From positions 1 through 6,270 of the forward strand of contig RGNC01000120.1 of assembly GCA_010029175.1 (NCBI GenBank): 6,270 nucleotides of DNA, in the 5' to 3' direction. Positions 1-5,264 of this stretch are shown here, in pieces; within the stretch, counting starts at the first letter, position 1; each line of letters starts with the position of its first letter. The DNA comes from Synechococcaceae bacterium WB8_1B_136. GTDB lineage: Bacteria > Cyanobacteriota > Cyanobacteriia > PCC-6307 > Cyanobiaceae. The position numbers were made by a program, and so were the translations under genes. A model generated the notes under the pieces. It made no database searches. It was given only the letters and a program-made list of their open reading frames with translations, and was not told the origin of the DNA.

Positions 1-38
1 GGCTGGAGCAGCTCCACCACGTTGCTGGGGCGGGCCAT
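1..38 (-). CDS. Possible 5' end of an unidentified minus-strand gene (partial)
   Basis: The minus strand reads ATG at 38-36 followed by eleven more open codons to the window edge (MARPSNVVELLQ). The frame is open upstream only back to a TAA at about 126-128. No ATG, GTG or TTG lies between that stop and position 38, so 38 is the first usable start. There is no clear Shine-Dalgarno sequence directly upstream. Twelve residues are too few to recognise a family, so no function is proposed. If real, the gene is divergent from tlyA, 111 bp away. Confidence 0.4.
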   Translation of the reverse strand, partial: MARPSNVVELLQ

Positions 39-66
39 GAACGGGTTTCCGGGCTCAAAGCATCCT

Positions 67-84
67 CCGCTGGCCCGCCAGCGG
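67..84. repeat. Inverted repeat in the divergent gap upstream of tlyA
   Basis: CCGCTGG (67-73) and CCAGCGG (78-84) form a perfect 7-bp dyad around a 4-nt spacer. It lies between the putative minus-strand start at 38 and the tlyA start at 150. No T-run follows directly on either strand, so it does not look like an intrinsic terminator. An operator or chance GC-rich symmetry are both possible. Confidence 0.4.
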
Positions 85-103
85 TGGCGGAAAGCCTGGG
101 TTT

Positions 104-132
104 TTGTTCGGTTTCGCCTGTGGTTTTATGAC
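104..132 (+). promoter_or_regulatory. Weak candidate promoter for tlyA
   Basis: TTGTTC (104-109) and TATGAC (127-132), separated by 17 bp, match the sigma-70 consensus at 3/6 and 4/6. They sit in the only AT-richer stretch upstream of tlyA. Transcription would begin near 139-140, leaving a leader of about 10 nt. The match is weak and rests on position and spacing only. Confidence 0.22.
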
Positions 133-149
133 AGCAGACCAGCGGATCC

Positions 150-983
150 ATGGCACGCAAGCAACGCCTCGATCTGCATCTGGTGGAACAGGGCCTGGCC
201 AGCAGTCGCCAGCAGGCCCAGCAGCTGATCCGGGCCGGCAAGGTCCGTTGCGCAGACAAGGTGCTCGACAAGCCGGGTCTGGATGTGCCGGCCGACATCG
301 CCCTGGTGGTGGAGCAGCCGCCCCGGTTTGTGTCGCGCGGGGGCGAGAAGCTGATCGCCGCCCTGGAGGCCTTCCCGATCCAGCTGGCGGAGCGGGTGTG
401 CCTCGATGGTGGCATCTCCACCGGGGGCTTCACCGACTGCCTGCTGCAGCAGGGGGCCAGCCGGGTGTACGGGATTGATGTGGGCTATGGCCAGACCGCC
501 TGGAGCCTGCGCACCGATCCGCGGCTGGTGCTCAAGGAGCGCACCAACCTGCGCCACCTCACCCCCGAAGAGCTCTACGGCGAGGCGGATCCGATCCCGG
601 ACCTGGCGGTGGCGGACGTGTCGTTCATCCGGCTGGCCCTGGTGCTGCCGGCCCTGGGGCGCCTGCTGCAGCAGCAACGGCGCGAGGCGCTGCTGCTGGT
701 GAAGCCCCAGTTCGAGGTGGGCAAGGAGCGGGTGGGCAAGGGCGGTGTGGTGCGTGATCCGGCTGCCCATGCCGATGCCATTGAAGGGGTGATCACGGCG
801 GCGAGGGCTGAGGGCTGGCGGGCCTGCGGGCTGGTGGCCTCACCGATCACCGGACCGGCCGGCAACCACGAGTATCTGCTCTGGCTGCGCAGCGGCGACT
901 GGGCTGAACAGGAGCAAACCACCGAGCTGGCCCCCACGGAGGACAGCATTCGGCGGTTGGTGGCCCTCACCCTGGCGGCCTGA
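150..983 (+). CDS. tlyA: TlyA family 2'-O-methyltransferase (S4 domain plus FtsJ-like fold)
   Basis: The 277-residue product matches the usual length of TlyA-type enzymes, which methylate ribose 2'-OH groups of rRNA using S-adenosylmethionine. They are often mis-annotated as haemolysins. Residues 1 to about 60 form an S4 RNA-binding domain (RLDLHLVEQGLASSR...AGKV). Residues from about 60 form the methyltransferase domain: SRGGEKL, the SAM-binding loop LDGGISTGGFTD (85-96), GIDVGYGQ, ADVSFI and LVKPQFE. The catalytic K-D-K-E tetrad can be assigned to K67, D156, K185 and E241. The family loop usually reads LDxGAST; here it is LDGGIST. ATG at 150 is the first possible start, because an in-frame TGA lies at 129-131. 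It has no obvious Shine-Dalgarno sequence. The gene converges on glnB with 15 bp between stops. The family is certain; the exact rRNA target in this organism is inferred. Confidence 0.93.
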   Translation: MARKQRLDLHLVEQGLASSRQQAQQLIRAGKVRCADKVLDKPGLDVPADIALVVEQPPRFVSRGGEKLIAALEAFPIQLAERVCLDGGISTGGFTDCLLQQGASRVYGIDVGYGQTAWSLRTDPRLVLKERTNLRHLTPEELYGEADPIPDLAVADVSFIRLALVLPALGRLLQQQRREALLLVKPQFEVGKERVGKGGVVRDPAAHADAIEGVITAARAEGWRACGLVASPITGPAGNHEYLLWLRSGDWAEQEQTTELAPTEDSIRRLVALTLAA

Positions 984-1002
984 GCCGAGGGGCGGGGCTC
1001 AG
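980..1002. repeat. Inverted repeat spanning both stop codons of tlyA and glnB
   Basis: CTGAGCC (980-986) pairs perfectly with GGCTCAG (996-1002) around a 9-nt G-rich loop. The left arm contains the tlyA TGA (981-983). The right arm contains the complement of the glnB TGA (999-1001). A 7-bp stem between convergent genes could terminate or stabilise both transcripts, but neither side has a T-tract, so a classical rho-independent terminator is not supported. Confidence 0.5.
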
Positions 1003-1337
1003 ATGGCGCTGCTGTCGCGATCGCCGGTGCGGATGCGGATCACCGAGTCGATCGGGCTGATGAAGATCTTGCCGTCGCCGATTTCGCCGGTGCGGGCGGC
1101 GTCCTGGATGGCGTTCACCACGGTGTCGACGCGGTCGTCGTCGATCACCACCTCCAGCTTGAGCTTCTGCAGGAACTCCACCGTGAATTCCGAGCCGCGG
1201 TAGCGCTCCACCTGGCCCTTCTGACGGCCGAAGCCCCGCACTTCGCTCACGGTCATGCCGACGATGCCGGCATTGACCAGCGCCAGCTTCACATCTTCCA
1301 GCTTGAAGGGGCGAATGATGGCCTCGACTTTTTTCAT
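999..1337 (-). CDS. glnB: Nitrogen regulatory protein P-II
   Basis: P-II is a trimeric cytoplasmic sensor of ATP/ADP and 2-oxoglutarate. In cyanobacteria it controls N-acetylglutamate kinase, PipX and nitrogen transport. The product from ATG 1337 is 112 residues, the canonical P-II length, beginning MKKVEAIIRPFKLEDVK. Visible hallmarks are the T-loop (about 37-55, with ERYRGSEF), Ser49 (the cyanobacterial phosphorylation site), and the C-terminal signature RTGEIGDGKIF (82-92). G87, K90, R101 and R103 stand at the nucleotide-binding positions. Residue 51, the tyrosine uridylylated in E. coli GlnB, is Phe here. A longer in-frame start at 1418 would add 27 residues absent from the family and would fall inside the proposed -10 element, so it is rejected. 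No strong ribosome binding site is seen. The gene is divergent from queF and convergent with tlyA. A candidate NtcA-activated promoter lies upstream. Confidence 0.97.
   Translation of the reverse strand: MKKVEAIIRPFKLEDVKLALVNAGIVGMTVSEVRGFGRQKGQVERYRGSEFTVEFLQKLKLEVVIDDDRVDTVVNAIQDAARTGEIGDGKIFISPIDSVIRIRTGDRDSSAI
1017..1024. repeat. HIP1 palindrome (GCGATCGC), copy 1
   Basis: This is an exact octamer match to the highly iterated palindrome of many cyanobacterial genomes. It lies in the 3' end of glnB, covering codons of the GDRDSSAI tail. Confidence 0.75.
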
Positions 1338-1416
1338 GGAACCGGGGGGCTCGATCTGCAGGGAGTCTCTCAGGAAAGATCCGGGAGAGGAAGCGGGCCG
1401 CAAGGACCGCTGCGCC

Positions 1417-1458
1417 ATTAGGCCTCAGCCTCTGCGGGGTTGGTGTTGTGGTTGCTAC
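1417..1458 (-). promoter_or_regulatory. Candidate NtcA-activated promoter of glnB
   Basis: On the minus strand, GTA-N8-AAC occupies 1458-1445, a 5-of-6 match to the NtcA consensus GTA-N8-TAC. It is followed after 22 bp by CCTAAT (1422-1417), a 4-of-6 match to TATAAT. Spacing of about 22-23 bp between box and -10 is the known arrangement of NtcA-activated (class II) promoters. Transcription would start near 1410, giving a leader of about 73 nt before the glnB ATG. NtcA control of glnB is established in other cyanobacteria. The half-site mismatch keeps this tentative. Confidence 0.45.
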
Positions 1459-1479
1459 AGGCGTGCGGCTGCGTAGCAT
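1452..1479 (+). promoter_or_regulatory. Candidate promoter of queF
   Basis: TTGCTA (1452-1457) and TAGCAT (1474-1479), each 4/6 to consensus, are separated by 16 bp. Transcription would start near 1486, about 22 nt before the queF ATG. The -35 overlaps the proposed NtcA box on the opposite strand. The match is modest and supported mainly by location. Confidence 0.28.
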
Positions 1480-1507
1480 CCGGCGGTCGCCGCCCTGGCC
1501 CCCTCCG

Positions 1508-1933
1508 ATGAGCGCAGCCGCTGATCCCCAGTCCGCCGGGCAGCAGACCCTCACGCCCCTCTATGGCGAGCGGGCCATCGCCGAAGCCGAGCTGATCTGT
1601 TTCGACAACCCCCGCCCCGGCCGGCCCTATGAGGTGTCGATCACGCTGCCGGAGTTCACCTGCAAGTGCCCGTTCTCGGGCTATCCGGATTTCGCCACCC
1701 TGCGGCTGCTCTACCAGCCCGGCCCGCGGGTGATGGAGCTCAAGGCGATCAAGCTCTACGTGAACAGCTACCGCGATCGCTCCATCTCCCATGAGGAGGT
1801 GGCAAACCGCATCCTCGATGATTTCGTGGCCGCCTGTGCGCCGGTGTGGATGCAGCTGGAGGCCGACTTCAACCCCCGCGGCAACGTGCACACGGTGGTG
1901 CGGGTGAGCCACGGCAGCCGCCAGCCCTGCTGA
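1508..1933 (+). CDS. queF: NADPH-dependent 7-cyano-7-deazaguanine (preQ0) reductase
   Basis: QueF reduces the nitrile of preQ0 to the aminomethyl group of preQ1, using two NADPH, in queuosine tRNA-modification synthesis. The 141-residue product is of the short, single-domain (YkvM-like) type related to GTP cyclohydrolase I. The catalytic region EFTCKCPFSGYPDF (49-62) contains the thioimide-forming Cys54 and the acid Asp61. The QueF motif ELKAIKLY (77-84) provides the NADPH-binding signature, followed by SYRDRSISHEE (87-97) with the substrate-contacting Glu region. ATG 1508 is preferred over an upstream ATG at 1448. The extra 20 residues from 1448 are Arg/Pro-rich and unlike the family, and they would be read through the candidate promoter. 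No Shine-Dalgarno sequence is evident. The stop codon directly abuts that of ccs1 on the other strand. Confidence 0.95.
   Translation: MSAAADPQSAGQQTLTPLYGERAIAEAELICFDNPRPGRPYEVSITLPEFTCKCPFSGYPDFATLRLLYQPGPRVMELKAIKLYVNSYRDRSISHEEVANRILDDFVAACAPVWMQLEADFNPRGNVHTVVRVSHGSRQPC
1773..1780. repeat. HIP1 palindrome (GCGATCGC), copy 2
   Basis: This is an exact HIP1 octamer inside queF, in the codons for YRDRS. Confidence 0.75.
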
Positions 1934-1943
1934 TCAGCTGGGC
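1924..1943. repeat. Palindrome centred on the abutting stop codons of queF and ccs1
   Basis: The core GCTGATCAGC (1929-1938) is a perfect 10-bp palindrome. It extends outward through a T/T mismatch to GCCC (1924-1927) and GGGC (1940-1943). The central TGATCA is the queF TGA (1931-1933) followed at once by the complement of the ccs1 TGA (1934-1936). An RNA hairpin with GATC as loop could form on either transcript. There is no T-tract, so a role as terminator is inferred only. Confidence 0.5.
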
Positions 1944-3283
1944 ACTTCCGTTGGCAGGGCCGCCAGCAGGGCCGGCAGCTCCTGGGCGAAGGCGGTGAGG
2001 TTGCGGTTGCACAGCCCGCCCACGTGCAGTTTGTGGTGCTCCGGTTCGGCGATCGCCCACAGCTGACGCGTGGCCACCAGGCTCAGGGCACCGCCGGCCA
2101 GGGCAATGGCGAATCCCGCGTACACCAGGGGCACACCGGGATCCCGTTTGAGCAGGATGCCACTGGCGGGCACCACCGCGGCGATGCGCAGCGGGATGCC
2201 GGCGATCTCCACGGCGGAGCCGCCCGGGATCAGGGTGCCCAGCTCCAGGGCCTCAGCGGAGTAGGCCGTCACCGGGCCCTGCTCGTTCGAAACCGCCAGC
2301 AGCACAGGGTTGGAGCCATCGGGACGGGTGGGCAGCACGATCCCCCAGACCTGATCCCCCAGCTGCGGGAAGCTCTGCAGGGGCAGCTGCAGGATCGGGC
2401 TGTTGCCCAGTTGCAGGTCGATGGCCGCCAGGGCCCAGTCGGCCTGATAGAGCGTCATGCCGCGGTAGCGCAGCGGATGGTTCACGCTGATCTCATGGCT
2501 GGTGCTGCCGGCCTGGGCAGCCGCAGCTGGCCCTCCGCTCGCCTCGGCGCCGTTGCCGGCGATCAGCTTGAGCTGGGAGCGGAACTGCTCGGGGCGGCCG
2601 GCGGGATCGCGCTCGATGGCGAAGTCCTCCAGGGTCACCGTCACCTGGGTGTCGCCCCGGCTGTTGAGCAGTTCCAGTTCGTTGCCGGGAGCCAGGTAGC
2701 GCTCCAGCCTCTGGCCCCCCAGGGAGCCCCAGGCGGCCCCCACCATCAGCACCACCAGGCCCGCATGCACCAGCAGTGGCCCCACCCGACCAGCCACGCC
2801 CTTGCGGGCGGCGAGGCGATCGCCCTGGCGCTGGAGTTGCCAGCCACGCACCCGCAGCACCTGTTCCAGCTGCCCCAGTTCGGCTCCGGCATCGGGGCAA
2901 TCGAGGCTTTCCGCCAGGGTGAGTTTGCTCAGCTGGCGGGGGGTGCGGTAGTCGATCCAGCGCAGGGCTGCCTGCAGGGCGGGCCACTGGCGCCGCCAGC
3001 TGCACAGGATCAGGGCCAGTCCCAGCCAGGCCAGCAGGGCCAGAAACCAGCCGCTGGAATACACGTGATCGAGCTGCAGGGCCAGGATCGCGTCGCCGTT
3101 GAACAGGCCCAGCCAGGGTTCGGCGTCGAAGACGCGGTGGTAGAGCTGCGCACTCTCCTTCTGGGGCACCAGGGTGCCCAGGCCGCTGGCCACGGCGATC
3201 ACGATCAGCAGGCCGATGGCCACGCGCAGATCGGAGATCCAGGCCAGCAGCCGTTTCACCACGCCCTCCACCGCACCGCTCAT
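1934..3283 (-). CDS. ccs1: Cytochrome c biogenesis protein Ccs1/ResB
   Basis: Ccs1 (ResB family) partners CcsA in System II cytochrome c maturation, delivering and keeping haem reduced for attachment to apocytochromes on the lumenal/periplasmic side. From ATG 3283 the protein has 449 residues, normal for cyanobacterial Ccs1. Predicted membrane segments lie near 21-37, 78-95, 168-185 (containing the conserved His173 in LLVHAGLVVLMVG) and 386-403. A large soluble domain lies between the third and fourth. Family motifs include GTLVPQ after the first segment, NHPLRYRGMTLYQADW (268-283), and the tail HKLHVGGLCNRN. The ATG at 3283 is chosen because GAGGG (3292-3288) precedes it by 4 nt; a start at 3322 would overlap ccdA by 32 bp. 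The ribosome binding site overlaps the ccdA stop, suggesting translational coupling. An Ala/Gly-rich stretch near 244-262 looks like a flexible linker. Confidence 0.94.
   Translation of the reverse strand: MSGAVEGVVKRLLAWISDLRVAIGLLIVIAVASGLGTLVPQKESAQLYHRVFDAEPWLGLFNGDAILALQLDHVYSSGWFLALLAWLGLALILCSWRRQWPALQAALRWIDYRTPRQLSKLTLAESLDCPDAGAELGQLEQVLRVRGWQLQRQGDRLAARKGVAGRVGPLLVHAGLVVLMVGAAWGSLGGQRLERYLAPGNELELLNSRGDTQVTVTLEDFAIERDPAGRPEQFRSQLKLIAGNGAEASGGPAAAAQAGSTSHEISVNHPLRYRGMTLYQADWALAAIDLQLGNSPILQLPLQSFPQLGDQVWGIVLPTRPDGSNPVLLAVSNEQGPVTAYSAEALELGTLIPGGSAVEIAGIPLRIAAVVPASGILLKRDPGVPLVYAGFAIALAGGALSLVATRQLWAIAEPEHHKLHVGGLCNRNLTAFAQELPALLAALPTEVPS
2049..2056. repeat. HIP1 palindrome (GCGATCGC), copy 3
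   Basis: This exact HIP1 octamer is extended to GGCGATCGCC at 2048-2057. It lies inside ccs1, in the codons for WAIAEP. Confidence 0.75.
2816..2823. repeat. HIP1 palindrome (GCGATCGC), copy 4
   Basis: This exact HIP1 octamer is extended to GGCGATCGCC at 2815-2824. It lies inside ccs1, in the codons for GDRLAAR. Confidence 0.75.
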
Positions 3284-3287
3284 CACG

Positions 3288-3292
3288 CCCTC
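3288..3292 (-). promoter_or_regulatory. Ribosome binding site of ccs1 overlapping the ccdA stop
   Basis: GAGGG on the minus strand lies 4 nt before the ATG at 3283-3281 and shares bases with the ccdA TGA (3293-3291). It is the clearest Shine-Dalgarno sequence in the window, and it decides the ccs1 start. Confidence 0.6.
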
Positions 3293-4007
3293 AGTTCCAC
3301 TGGGCCAGCAGGGTGAGCCCACCGGTGATCAGGAGCACCATGCCACTGATGGGGGGCACCCACTGCCCCAGAGCCCGCAGGGCCAGCAGCCGGGGCACCC
3401 AGGCCGCTGCGGTGCCGGCCAGCAGCAGGGGCATCACCTGGCCGGCCGCAAAGCAGCTGAGCAGCACCATGCCGGCCAGTGGATTGCCTGCCTGGGCGAT
3501 CCAGGCCAGCAGCACCGCCAGCACGGGGGTGGTGCAGGGCGAGGCCGCCAGGCCAAAGGCCAGGCCGGCCGCCAGGGGCGCCAGGGGGGCCGGCACCCGG
3601 CGACGCCACAGCTCCGGATCGGGGCCACTGGGCAGCCTCAGGGGCAGCAGCCCCAGCAGATTCAGGCCCATCAGCACCGCCAGGGCGGCCACCAGGCTGG
3701 GAATCAATCCCGGCACCTGCCCATAGAGCCGGCCCAGCCAGCCGCTGGCCAGCCCCAGCAGCACCAGGGCGGCCACGATGCCGCCACTGAAGCTGAGGCT
3801 GCGCAGCCAGGGCCGCTGGCCGTCGGCGTTGAAGCCGGCCAGGTAGGCGAGGGTCACCGGCAGCAGCGAGAGGGAGCAGGGGCCCAGGCTGGTGAGCAGG
3901 CCACCGCTGAACACCAGGCCCAGGGTGAGGGGCCCGGGGTTGGCCAGGGAGCTGCGGAGCAGTTCTTCGCTGGAGCGGGCCCAATCCGCCAGTGCCAGAG
4001 CGGACAT
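3291..4007 (-). CDS. ccdA: Thiol-disulfide transmembrane transporter CcdA
   Basis: CcdA carries reducing equivalents from cytoplasmic or stromal thioredoxin across the membrane, keeping the haem-binding CXXCH cysteines of apocytochromes c reduced. The product has 238 residues with about six hydrophobic segments (near 28-50, 73-95, 101-123, 142-165, 172-199 and 217-236). The redox pair is visible as Cys44 in GPCSLSLLPVTLAYL and Cys158 in ASPCTTPVLAVLL, the duplicated CcdA/DsbD signature. The ATG at 4007 gives a short N-terminal tail before the first membrane segment; no strong ribosome binding site is seen. The gene lies 25 bp after ftsW and 7 bp before ccs1, all on the minus strand. It therefore probably shares their transcript and works directly with Ccs1. 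Confidence in the family is high. Confidence 0.95.
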   Translation of the reverse strand: MSALALADWARSSEELLRSSLANPGPLTLGLVFSGGLLTSLGPCSLSLLPVTLAYLAGFNADGQRPWLRSLSFSGGIVAALVLLGLASGWLGRLYGQVPGLIPSLVAALAVLMGLNLLGLLPLRLPSGPDPELWRRRVPAPLAPLAAGLAFGLAASPCTTPVLAVLLAWIAQAGNPLAGMVLLSCFAAGQVMPLLLAGTAAAWVPRLLALRALGQWVPPISGMVLLITGGLTLLAQWN

Positions 4008-4032
4008 GCTGGGGATCGACCGCGCAATCGGC

Positions 4033-5241
4033 TCAGCCTATCGGGGCACTCCGGCGGCTCGGGTCCTGGCGGCGCTCCCGACGGGCCCGGACCGGCTCCA
4101 GGCCCGCCCCCTCCAGGGAGCAACGGAGCAACAGCCCGGCGGTGAGCAGGCTGGAGAGCAGGGAATTGCCTCCGTAGCTGATCATCGGCAGTGGCAGACC
4201 CGTGGTGGGCATGGCGCCACTGGCCACGGCGATGTTGAGGATCGACTGGCCCACCAGCAGGCAGGTGCAGCCGATGGCCACCAGCCGTTGCTGGTTGCTG
4301 CGGCAGCTCAGGGCCACCCGCAGGCCCACGTAGCCGAACAACAGCAGGAACACCAGAAACATCACCGAGCCCACGTAGCCGAATTCCTCGGCGAACACGG
4401 CGTAGATGAAGTCGGTGCTCTGGATCGGCAGGTATTGCAACTTCTGGGTGGAGAGGCCGTAGCCCTCCCCCCACAGGCCGCCGGAGCCGATGGCCAGCAG
4501 GCTCTGCACCAGCTGGTAGCCATCCCCCTGGGCGTCGGTCCAGGGGTTGAGAAAGGAGGTGACGCGGATGCGCTGGTACTCGTTGATGGCGATGCTGCCC
4601 AGGCCAACGGCGGCGCCGGCGGCGGCGCTGCCGAACATCAGCGTGAGTGGCAACCCCGACCCCAGGGCCATCAGCCACAGCAACAGGCCACACAGGGCCG
4701 CGGTGCTGAGGTTGGGCTGCTTGAGAATCAGCCCCAGCACCAGGGCAAACACCCCCAGCCAGATCACCTTCTGATCGTTGGCGATGCGGCTCCAGTGGGA
4801 AAACAGGGCCGCTCCCTGCAGCACCAGAAAGGGTTTGATCAGTTCAGTGGGCTGGATCTGGATCGGCCCAATCACCAGCCAGCGACTGGCGCCATTCACG
4901 GTGGTGCCGATCACCAGGGTGAGTGCCACCGCCACGGCGCTGATCAGCAGGGCCGGGCCCGCCAGCCGCAGCCAGCGCCGCAGGTTCAGCCGCAGGGCCA
5001 GGTAGAGCAGGCCCCAGCTGGCGATCAGCCACAGCAGCTGGCGCTTCAGGTAGAAGGCGGGATCCCCCATCTCCCGGGCGGCCACCCACCAGCTGGCCGA
5101 TCCCAGCACCAGCAGGCCGAAGCCGCACCAGAGGGCCACCATGCCCAGCAGCAACCGTGCCTCGGCGGGCCATTGTCCGAAGGGAACGGGCAGCCATCCC
5201 GGTGATCGGCTGCCGGACTGTGGGGTGCCGTTCCTGCTCAA
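4033..5241 (-). CDS. ftsW: Cell division SEDS peptidoglycan glycosyltransferase FtsW
   Basis: FtsW polymerises lipid II at the septum together with its cognate class B penicillin-binding protein. The 402-residue polytopic product has the SEDS hallmarks: NGASRWLVIGPIQIQPTELIKP (about 116-137), LNPWTDAQGDGYQLVQSL (231-248, with the essential Asp at 236), GSGGLWGEGYG, and PTTGLPLPMISYGGNS (345-360). The PLPMISYGG form favours FtsW over RodA. The only start before an in-frame TAG near 5266-5268 is TTG at 5241. Later candidates (TTG at codon 30, ATG at codon 34) would remove the N-terminal WPAEARLLL region and cut into the first membrane segment. There is no evident Shine-Dalgarno sequence. The C-terminal tail is Arg-rich (RARRERRQDPSRR). 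It is the first gene of the ftsW-ccdA-ccs1 run, with a candidate promoter just upstream. Confidence 0.92.
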   Translation of the reverse strand: MSRNGTPQSGSRSPGWLPVPFGQWPAEARLLLGMVALWCGFGLLVLGSASWWVAAREMGDPAFYLKRQLLWLIASWGLLYLALRLNLRRWLRLAGPALLISAVAVALTLVIGTTVNGASRWLVIGPIQIQPTELIKPFLVLQGAALFSHWSRIANDQKVIWLGVFALVLGLILKQPNLSTAALCGLLLWLMALGSGLPLTLMFGSAAAGAAVGLGSIAINEYQRIRVTSFLNPWTDAQGDGYQLVQSLLAIGSGGLWGEGYGLSTQKLQYLPIQSTDFIYAVFAEEFGYVGSVMFLVFLLLFGYVGLRVALSCRSNQQRLVAIGCTCLLVGQSILNIAVASGAMPTTGLPLPMISYGGNSLLSSLLTAGLLLRCSLEGAGLEPVRARRERRQDPSRRSAPIG

Positions 5242-5264
5242 GATTGGCCAACGGTGTCGCCCCG

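Noticed and set aside
126..770. 214-codon minus-strand frame opposite tlyA
   Set aside because: It is a His/Gln/Leu-rich shadow of tlyA, whose S4 and methyltransferase motifs and catalytic tetrad are intact.
1338..1418. 27-residue N-terminal extension of P-II
   Set aside because: P-II proteins begin at MKK and are 112 residues long. The extension is unlike the family and would start inside the proposed -10 element.
1448..1507. 20-residue N-terminal extension of QueF
   Set aside because: It is Arg/Pro-rich, lacks family similarity, and overlaps the divergent promoter region.
2024..3316. 430-codon open frame on the plus strand opposite ccs1
   Set aside because: It is rich in Gln, Gly and His with no recognisable domain, as expected for the antisense of a high-GC membrane protein gene. 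ccs1 on the minus strand has clear family motifs.
3284..3322. 13-residue N-terminal extension of Ccs1
   Set aside because: It would overlap the ccdA coding end, while the ATG at 3283 has its own GAGGG ribosome binding site at proper spacing.
3174..4145. 323-codon open frame on the plus strand opposite ccdA
   Set aside because: It has the same low-complexity antisense composition, and the minus-strand CcdA with its paired cysteines explains the region.
3892..5205. 437-codon open frame on the plus strand opposite ftsW and part of ccdA
   Set aside because: It is a Gln/Gly/His-rich antisense shadow of ftsW and crosses into the ccdA 5' end. It has no domain and no supporting start signal.
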